In this document: positions 57,618 to 64,000 of the stretch, one piece after another
How the letters are laid out: each line of letters starts with the position of its first letter
Position numbering within the stretch: the first letter of the stretch is position 1
DNA from: Holothuria scabra
Taxonomy: Eukaryota; Echinodermata; Holothuroidea; Aspidochirotida; Holothuriidae
Assembly (NCBI GenBank): GCA_037179385.1
Contig: CM074187.1
Coordinates: 17,671,450-17,735,449, forward strand
Direction: 5' to 3'
Length of the DNA: 64,000 bases
Program-made: the position numbers and the translations under genes
The notes under the pieces: generated by a model
Databases searched by the model: none
Seen by the model: only the letters and a program-made list of their open reading frames with translations
Told to the model about the DNA's origin: nothing

Positions 57618-58676
57618 GGCCGCAGGACATACTTCTAAAGTGAGTTCCCCCTCACAAACTGCTGGGTCACAATCAAATGAACTGGAAGCCGGGAGAGTAT
57701 TGAAAAAGAATTAGAAGAGCAGGAATGCGAACTGTATAAGTTTGAATAAAACTTACGTATTTCATACAAAATACCATTATAATGATCAATTATTGTACCA
57801 GAGTCGTTTTCAAGTAAGGTAATGGTATTGATTAACTTATTCCTCTTTTCGAGATTTAAAAAATATTTACTATTTTTCTCACCATCTTCTACCCATCTCA
57901 CTCTTGACCTAATAATGGTACCACGTAATTTGAAATCGTAATATTCAAGAAGCTCCAACTTTGCTTCTTTAAGCTGGGAGCTTACTGAAGCAGACGGGTT
58001 AACACATAATTGTTGTTCCAAAGTGGAGATAATCTTATGTAATTCATTTTCTTTGCGACGCCTTTGTCTGGCCTTCTCCTTAGCATAAGCCATCGAATAT
58101 TTACGAATTCTATATTTTACAAAATCCCAAGAAACACCAGGGTTGTCGGGATCAACCTCTCCCAAACATTCAATAATATAATCATGCATATAAGATACAT
58201 ACATTGAATCGTCAAAAAGTGAATTATTAAATTTCCAAATTCCTGGGCCCCTGGCCATGTTTACAGGAGCTATTACAAGAATACGAAAGCAGTGATCAGA
58301 CTGTAATCCAGGGGAAAAATATACAGAATGAACTGTATGTCTCAAGTGATGAGAGATTAGAAAAAAATCAAGTCTACAATGTATGCCCGGAGTTATGTTT
58401 GAACTCCAAGTGTAATGTTTACCGAAAGGGTTCAATTCACGCCAGATATCTATTAAACTATAAACTGACATCAAAGACAAACATTCATCCCGGGCTTTGA
58501 AATTGGTCTTAGCCTGGCCTCCCGTTTTATCCAAGTCCAATGAAAATACAAAGTTAAAGTCTCCCGCCATAATAATTGTTTCACATAAGAAACTGTCCAT
58601 CTTGTAAAAAAGATCAGTGTAAAAAGCCGGGGTGTCAATGTTTGGTCCATAGACCCCCAACAGCGTAAAATGCAAG
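56491..58676 (-). mobile_element. LINE C (Tx1/L1-like), truncated at both ends
   Basis: A minus-strand copy spans from within the endonuclease to the RT thumb. Its 3' part (C-terminal domain, UTR) is missing, where LINE B's tail and the microsatellite now sit. No target duplication can be assigned. Confidence 0.85.
57635..58675 (-). pseudogene. LINE C APE endonuclease and EN-RT linker
   Basis: A 346-codon frame carries an apurinic-type endonuclease lacking its first ~100 residues. It has LLGVYGPNIDTPAFYTDLF (~5), IIMAGDFNFVFS with the GDFN motif (38-41), HYTWSSNITPGIHCRLDFFL and LQSDHCFRILV with the SDH catalytic motif (~124). The linker follows with KEKARQRRRKENELHKI and the block RVRWVEDGEKNSKYFLNLEK that precedes RT. 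The nuclease would nick the target to prime reverse transcription. Confidence 0.9.
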
Positions 58677-58800
58677 ATCTGTGGGTTTTAGCAGAAATAT
58701 GTAAAAGAATGTAAACATTGTATATATGGAAAGATTATATCATGTTTTTGAGTTCAATCGTGTTAAAAAATGAAACAAAAGAATGAAATACACGGAGGAA
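58677..58800. other. Spacer between LINE C and the LINE D/F tail
   Basis: An AT-rich spacer between LINE C's truncated edge and the A-rich tail of LINE D/F; no features seen. Confidence 0.5.
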
Positions 58801-59995
58801 AAAAAATTATTAATTTATTAATTTATTTATTTATTTATTTTTTTTTATCCTCCATGTCTGTATTGAATTTTGAATTTCCTTATTTTATAATATTTACCAT
58901 CGTGCTTAAAGATTGGCTGTAAGACTAATATTTACATGATATTGCGTAAAATCGCTCAAACAATGCAAGAACTGTTTACAAAAAGTCAATAAATACCCAC
59001 AATCGAATAAAGGTGTTTTAACAGTGGGCTGCATATCACAATACATAACAATTCAAGAAGAAAATAACAGTGAGCGGGAGTAAGCGAGTAGTAATACGCG
59101 TGAGTCTAAACGCATCAGTAAACATGAATACCTGGAAAGAAGCAAGTCGATTTTAGGGACCACCAGAACGAGTCCTACGTACAGTATCTCCCAACAATTC
59201 CCCTTTAAATGTCCGAGAAGAAATTACAGTGTGCAAAAGCATCTTTAAGATCCATGAAGTTTATAACACTTTTACCTCGTTTTTTACTGTTTATATAAAT
59301 ATGCTTCTCTACTCGAACGGCAAATTGAAATTTATGCAGAAAGTCAACATAATTTAAATTCTTATTTTGACATTTCATGCTAAAAATAAAATATTTTAGG
59401 TGGAGAATGAGGAAATTATAAGGATGAAGCTTTTGCTTTTGATAACCAAAAAAGATATCCTCTTTTGAAAAATGAATTTCAGAACCAAACAAAAAAGTTT
59501 CAACATCACTTAAAAATGAAGCTACATGATTACATTCAACAAAAAGATGACTTAGTGTTTCAGTCTTAGAGTTGCAGAAATAACATAAATCAGATTCAGA
59601 AATACCCATTACAGTTAAGAGTTTATTCGTAGGGAGAATTCTGTGGAGGAAACGGAATTGAAAGTAGGAGAGTTTGGTTTCTGAGACTGATTGCCATGGC
59701 ATGACAAATATTCCATCCCACTCTTCAGTGGTTATGTGGGGAAACTCTGTTTTCCATTTTATAAGGGCTGTAGGTTCCGCAGCGACTTTAGCCAGATACT
59801 TGGTCCTGTACACCAATTGTGAAGTACGATTTGACCGTAGAATTTTATTTAAGAATTCTATACAAGAATTATTTATGTTACTTGGAAAACAACCAGACTC
59901 TTTCCAATGCACAGGAATACTGCGGATAAGGCCCCAATAAGTTGTAAACGGGAAATCATTTAAATGAAACTTCTCCCTAAAAGACTGATAACTTA
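58801..59995 (-). mobile_element. LINE D/F, 3' part (interrupted by LINE E)
   Basis: The minus strand carries the C-terminal domain, a ~360-bp 3' UTR and an A/T-rich tail (plus-strand ATTAATTTATTTATTTATTTTTTTTT, 58810-58846). The upstream part of the same copy is at 63223-64000. The coding frame continues across the LINE E insertion from ...NPLSYQ to SFREKFHLND, so this is one element split in two. Confidence 0.88.
59205..59980 (-). pseudogene. LINE D/F ORF2 C-terminal domain
   Basis: The frame reads FREKFHLNDFPFTTYWGLIR, KWKTEFPHITTEEWDGIFVM, PWQSVSETKLSYFQFRFLHR, ILPTNKLLTVMGISESDLCY and FCNSKTETLSHLFVECNH. The last holds an intact zf-RVT-type motif (C-x2-C...H-x4-C), the RNA-binding zinc motif of L1/Tx1 LINEs. 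YNFLILHLKYFIFSMKCQ and the stop at 59205 follow. The last 235 codons are uninterrupted, so this end is well preserved. Confidence 0.9.
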
Positions 59996-60005
59996 TTTTT
60001 TTTTT

Positions 60006-60243
60006 AACTCCTTTTATTGGATCTCTGTCTTTTTAAATAAAAATAACAGTGCTATTTGGCACAAATCAAACAGTACGTTTATATGTACTTTACAACATAA
60101 ACATTATATACAAAATTCTTTAAGGTGGTGTTACAATCACACAAATTGAAATCACTTTAATTTAATACAGTATACAAAAACAAAATACGAAATTGCAAAA
60201 TACAAATTTAATGCTAGGGTACAAGGCTGAATGGTTCAAAAAT
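60006..60243 (-). other. LINE E 3' UTR
   Basis: An AT-rich stretch between the ORF2 stop and the poly(A) tail. TTTTTAAATAAAAATAACAG (plus strand, ~60030) is the only notable low-complexity part. Confidence 0.7.
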
Positions 60244-60741
60244 TTATTCTGTAAACAAATTAGGACACGACGCAAAAGCCTCTCTTAAGGCCGTAATTCT
60301 CACATTACCTTTCTTTACATTTTTCCTGTGCTGTTCTACTTTAAGAACATATTTAAATTTGTAAAAAAATTCATTAACATCTGGTCGTTTCTTTTGACGT
60401 TTGCAATCGAAAATGAACTGTTTCATATAGAGAGCTAAATAGTTGTATGGGTGATTTACATTTCTATAACTAAAGAAGAAGTCACGCTTAGAAAATACAA
60501 ACTGATTACAAAGGATCGACCTTTCCACCTCTAAAATAAACTCAGAAGTAAAACTACAAGCCCAAAATAAATGTTCAATCTCTCTTCTTCCACTCCACAA
60601 AACGTACATGAAGAAGATTCAATTTTTCCCATTAAAGAAAGAAGTCTATTGGTCGGCAATATCCTATGTATAAATCTAAACTGAAAATAAATTACTCTGA
60701 CTTCTGTAACCGAACACCATTGGGGTACGGTAGTAATTGTG
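60244..60741 (-). pseudogene. LINE E C-terminal zinc-motif region, frameshifted
   Basis: After the stop at 60742 a shifted frame continues with QWCSVTEVRVIYFQFRFIHR, ILPTNRLLSLMGKIESSSCT and FCGVEEE. A second shift leads to REIEHLFWACSFTSEFILEV, FFFSYRNVNHPYNYLALYMK and the stop at 60244. The zinc motif C-T-F-C...H-L-F-W-A-C is intact except for the frameshift inside it. Confidence 0.85.
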
Positions 60742-62880
60742 TCAATCCTGTTCAGTTATATCATCAAAAGTATCTGCCCATTTCTTAATGGCTGTAGGGG
60801 TTTCAGCAATTCTCATAACATATTTACCATAAATATATTGTGAAGACTTAGGTGCACTTAAAAAGTCTTCTAATAAACGCTGATTGCTAGTTGGGTCATG
60901 GTTATCGTTTCTGAGGTCCCCCCTCCAGCTGATTGGAACACTGTGGATCAGTCCCCAATAAAAAGTAAAATGAAGGTTCTCGACATTAAACTTCTCCTTA
61001 AAACACCCAAATGATAAAGGTTTACCGTCTCGATCAAAAAGGGTTTTAACATACAAAACATTTTTGGTGAAGAGATCACTGTGAAATACTACCTCCCCAT
61101 TAATTCGAATATTCGAATTATTCCAAAGAATTTGTGAACCATAATTATCTTCAGGGTACGAATACGAAATATTACACCAAGCTTGAGCTACCTGTTTAAT
61201 AAAAACGTTATCCATCTTCTCCATATCCTCTGGTTTGCAGTTACAGTTAAAGAAGAAGCTACATCCAACTGTCTTCAAACTTAAATTAAAAAACGATTTC
61301 CAAGGTCCACAGGATTCACTAAGATAACGTTTGATCCAGGTACATTTTAGACTATTTACAAAGCTAGCTATATCTGTAACATTTATGCCACCCAAACTAG
61401 TTGGGTTAACCATCACAGATCTTTTAACTTTATCGGGGTTACCACCCCAAATAAAATCGAAGATTGTTGCTTCCACCTCCTTTATGTAAGCTTTGGGTGG
61501 ATTGGGTAAAACAAGAAACAGAAAAACCAACTGGGAGAGACCAAAAGATTTGACAATTACATTTCGACCTATAGGGGTCAAATCACGGCTAGCCCAAATA
61601 CGGAGGCTGTTTTTCAGGCGAGAAAGCTTGGGCTGATAATTTAAACGAAAAAGGTCATCTCCGTTATGTGTAAATATAATACCAAGCATATTAACGGGTC
61701 CCGATGTCGCCTTTAAGTCAAAATATCTTAAATAGGAAGGTCTATTTTTAACAAATGGACCTAAGGGGAAAAGATTAGATTTCGATAAATTAATCTTTAG
61801 CCCAGAAGAGGATTCAAAATTATTCAAAAGAGAAAGCACGTTGCGTAAAGTATTTCTACTACCATCAAGAATAAAAGTTGTGTCATCAGCGTACTGAAGA
61901 ATACGAGTTTCTGATCCATCAACCAAAATACCACGAATGCAGTTAGACTGTGTAACTTTGAGTGCTAGTACCTCAACACAAAGGATGAAAAAATACGGGC
62001 TCAAAGGACATCCCTGCCTTACACCTCTGTTTGTCTTAAAGAATCCAGTTGAATAACCATTGTTGCATACACATGTCTCAGTATTATTGTAAAAGGTGTC
62101 AATCCACCTTTTAAAACTATTGCCAAAATTGAAAAAAGAGAGTGTAGCCTGTATAAAATTCCATTCTAATTGATCAAAAGCTTTTTCAAAGTCGATTAGA
62201 AAAACAAAACCTGGAATATTAGAATCATTTGTATAATTGATTAGATCTAAAATATATCTAATGTTCTCTCCAATATATCTTCCTTTTAGGAAACCAGTTT
62301 GCTGTGGACCAATTAGAGACTGAATAACCGAATTAAGTCTTGTAGCAATAGCCTTTGCACCTAGTTTATAATCTGTATTTAGTAAAGTAATGGGACGGTA
62401 ATTCTGAATCTCTGAGGGGGTTTTCCCTTGCTTCAAAATCAGAGTAATCATACCTCGGGTCTGCTCTGGGGAGAGGGAACCGTTCCTATAGCCAAAATTA
62501 ATCGAATCCGTCACGATAGGACCAATCAGGTGCCAAAAATGTTTATAGAAATTAGTAGTTAAACCATCCGTCCCGGGGGCTTTATCGTTATGTAACATAT
62601 TAAGAGCACTAGAGCATTCATGTAAGCTAAGTTCACCATCGCACAGACTAGAATCATTTTGACATAATCCTGTATGATCCAAACCGCTGAAAAAAGATCC
62701 CACATGAGTATTATTAGAAGCATACAAGGAACTATAGAAGCGACGAATTTCACCCAAAATATCATCCCCGTCACTCAAAATACGGCCCTCTGAACATGAG
62801 AGCTTACGGATATGGTTCATATCTTTTGCTCTTTTTTCTAAATTTAAAAAGTACTTAGTATTTTTCTCCCCTTCTTCCAC
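60742..62880 (-). pseudogene. LINE E reverse transcriptase and C-terminal region
   Basis: A 712-codon uninterrupted frame, the longest in the window. In order it has EEGEKNTKYFLNLEKR (2-17), DKAPGTDGLTTNFYKHFW (99-116), NYRPITLLNTDYKLGAKA (160-177), FLIDFEKAFDQLEW (227-240, first catalytic Asp), RGVRQGCPLSPYFFIL (285-300), YADD (330-333, catalytic), LGIIFTHNGDDLFRLNYQPK, the thumb with GRNVIVKSFGLSQLVFLFLV and LKCTWIKRYLSESCGPW, then QILWNNSNIRINGEVVFHSD and YWGLIHSVPISW. It ends at a TGA at ITEQD, where a frameshift separates the zinc motif. The frame's start is internal to a longer original ORF2. Confidence 0.93.
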
Positions 62881-62973
62881 CCATCTTACCCTTGACCTTA
62901 TGATAGTGCCTTGCAGCTTGTAATCATAATAAGAGAGTAAACTTGTCTGAGCGGCCCTTAATTGGGATCGAAT

Positions 62974-63186
62974 CTATGCAGATTCAATAGAATAAAGTTG
63001 ATGTTCTAAACTTGCAATCTGGAGCAAGAGTGCGTTTTCTTTGCGTCGTCTTTCTCGGGCTTTTTCTTTGGAGTAATTTATAGATGCTTTTCGAAATTCA
63101 TACTTTAAAGTCTCCCAACGAATGATGGGATTGGTTGCGACAGGGTTTGTCGCATCTGCCCGGATAATTTCATTTATAATTTGCAC
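62974..63186 (-). pseudogene. LINE E EN-RT linker
   Basis: A 70-codon frame carries NPIIRWETLKYEFRKASINY and SKEKARERRRKENALLLQIA, equivalent to the linker of LINE C. A TAG after YSIESA separates it from the RT frame. The 5' truncation lies about 20 nt beyond its start. Confidence 0.8.
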
Positions 63187-63222
63187 AAAAGTATCATCCT
63201 GACTGATCAGACTGATAACTTA

Positions 63223-64000
63223 GCGGATTACCATCATTATTGAAAAAGTCGGAAACAAACTTAACGCCATTACTGAACATAAAATCATAGTAGACCGGTA
63301 TATTGTTTATGCGTATATAGTGATTATTCCACACAACTTGATCTCCAAAATTTTCAACAGGTAAATGAAAAGTTGCATCCAGCCAAGCTCTCACAGTATG
63401 ATAAACAAATTGATTAGGAATAACGGGAAGATCATTAGATTTACAGTTACATTGAAAAATAAGCTTTCTTCCCACAGCAGACAAACTTTCATCAAAGAAC
63501 ATTTTCCAAACTCCCTCACTATTATCACAATACCGCTTAACCCACGTACATTTTAAGCTTTTTATAAAACTTGGAATATGAACTACCTTCAGGCCCCCTT
63601 TATTGAAATTATTGATAATGCAACTCCTTTTAACTTTATCTTGGTTACCCGCCCAGATAAAATCATATAAAACTTTCTCAACATCCTTGATAAAAGAGGG
63701 AGGTGGGTCGGGAAGAGTTATAAAAAGATAAACTAATTGTGATAATCCAAAAGTTTTGACCAAAAGAGTACGGCCGGCCGGGGTTAGGTCTCTCGTAGAC
63801 CAAACTCGAAGACAACTTTTAAGTCTAGATAACTTTGGAGTCAGTGAAATTTAGCCTGAAGAGATCGTTGCCATTATGATTAAAAGTGATGCCTAACATT
63901 TTAACTGGACCAGAAGAGAATTTAAGGGTGTATAAGTGAACAAATTCAGGGGGTCTCTGGATGAAAGTACCGAGAGGGAAAAGAATTGACTTAGAATTGT
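63223..64000 (-). pseudogene. LINE D/F ORF2, RT thumb (continues beyond window)
   Basis: Minus-strand frames read SKSILFPLGTFIQRPPEFVH and KMLGITFNHNGNDLFRLNF (near the window edge), a frameshift near 63850, then LVKTFGLSQLVYLFITLPDP, LYDFIWAGNQDKVKRSCIIN, LKCTWVKRYCDNSEGVWKMF and NNDGNPLSYQ up to the target duplication of LINE E. The palm and everything upstream lie outside the window. Confidence 0.88.

Larger units (their letters stand above)
59996..63208 (-). mobile_element. LINE E, nested insertion with 14-bp TSD
   Basis: This 3.2-kb LINE sits inside LINE D/F between direct repeats AGACTGATAACTTA (59982-59995 and 63209-63222). On the plus strand its left edge is a run of ten T (59996-60005), i.e. 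a poly(A) tail of a minus-strand element. The right edge is the 5' truncation point within the EN-RT linker. A poly(A) tail, 14-bp duplication and 5' truncation together are the classical result of target-primed reverse transcription. Confidence 0.93.

Noticed and set aside
53697..58676. LINE B and LINE C as one element with a twin-priming 5' inversion
   Set aside because: In twin priming the inverted part is the 5' portion lying next to the truncated 5' side. Here the 3' tail of B faces the truncated thumb of C, and both contain RT motifs, so they are two copies.

Overview
The window is eukaryotic, non-coding-rich DNA from what looks like a repeat-dense animal genome, most likely a marine invertebrate. 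The signs are APE-type LINEs, Penelope-like elements with GIY-YIG endonucleases, a Ty3/gypsy element, long (TA)n tracts, G/C homopolymers next to CAGTGGCGTAGCC-type ends, and spliceosomal-looking AG/GTAAG boundaries. I found no operons, bacterial signals, CRISPR, rRNA or tRNA genes. I cannot name the species from sequence alone. I see no convincing host protein-coding gene; essentially everything recognisable is mobile DNA or its debris.

Layout. 0-7.6 kb: a LINE (CR1/L2-type) 3' end running into a (TA)n tract, a ~354-bp repeat ('element B') next to that tract, scattered transposon ends, and a ~52-bp minisatellite organised in two 580-bp higher-order units. 7.6-21.5 kb: a decayed Ty3/gypsy retrotransposon. 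Its 5' LTR, tRNA-Leu-type primer site and most of gag are inverted relative to pol. Its protease is split by a 6.2-kb DNA transposon with palindromic tips, ~185-bp inverted repeats and a 9-bp target duplication. 21.5-25.7 kb: nothing recognisable. 25.7-33.6 kb: a cluster of Penelope-like elements, element B copies, a LINE 3' end and TA microsatellites. The first Penelope copy is nearly complete, has inverted ~470-bp ends and carries a hammerhead-ribozyme-like core. 33.6-41.5 kb: mostly unannotatable, with a small hairpin MITE and a minisatellite. 41.5-48.0 kb: a second 6.5-kb copy of the 9-bp-TSD transposon, also with a perfect 9-bp duplication. 48.3-49.4 kb: a 1.06-kb non-autonomous element with a 6-bp TSD. 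53.7-64 kb: a pile-up of four LINE copies of the Tx1/L1 type (APE endonuclease, RT, C-terminal zinc motif). One is a clean nested insertion with a poly(A) tail and a 14-bp target duplication.

How the parts relate. The history can be read as nested insertions: gypsy, then DNA transposon into its protease; LINE D/F, then LINE E into its C-terminal domain; Penelope-like elements and element B at TA microsatellites. The strongest candidates for something not yet described are the 9-bp-TSD transposon family (two copies, conserved exon-like segments, no recognised transposase) and the TA-associated element B.
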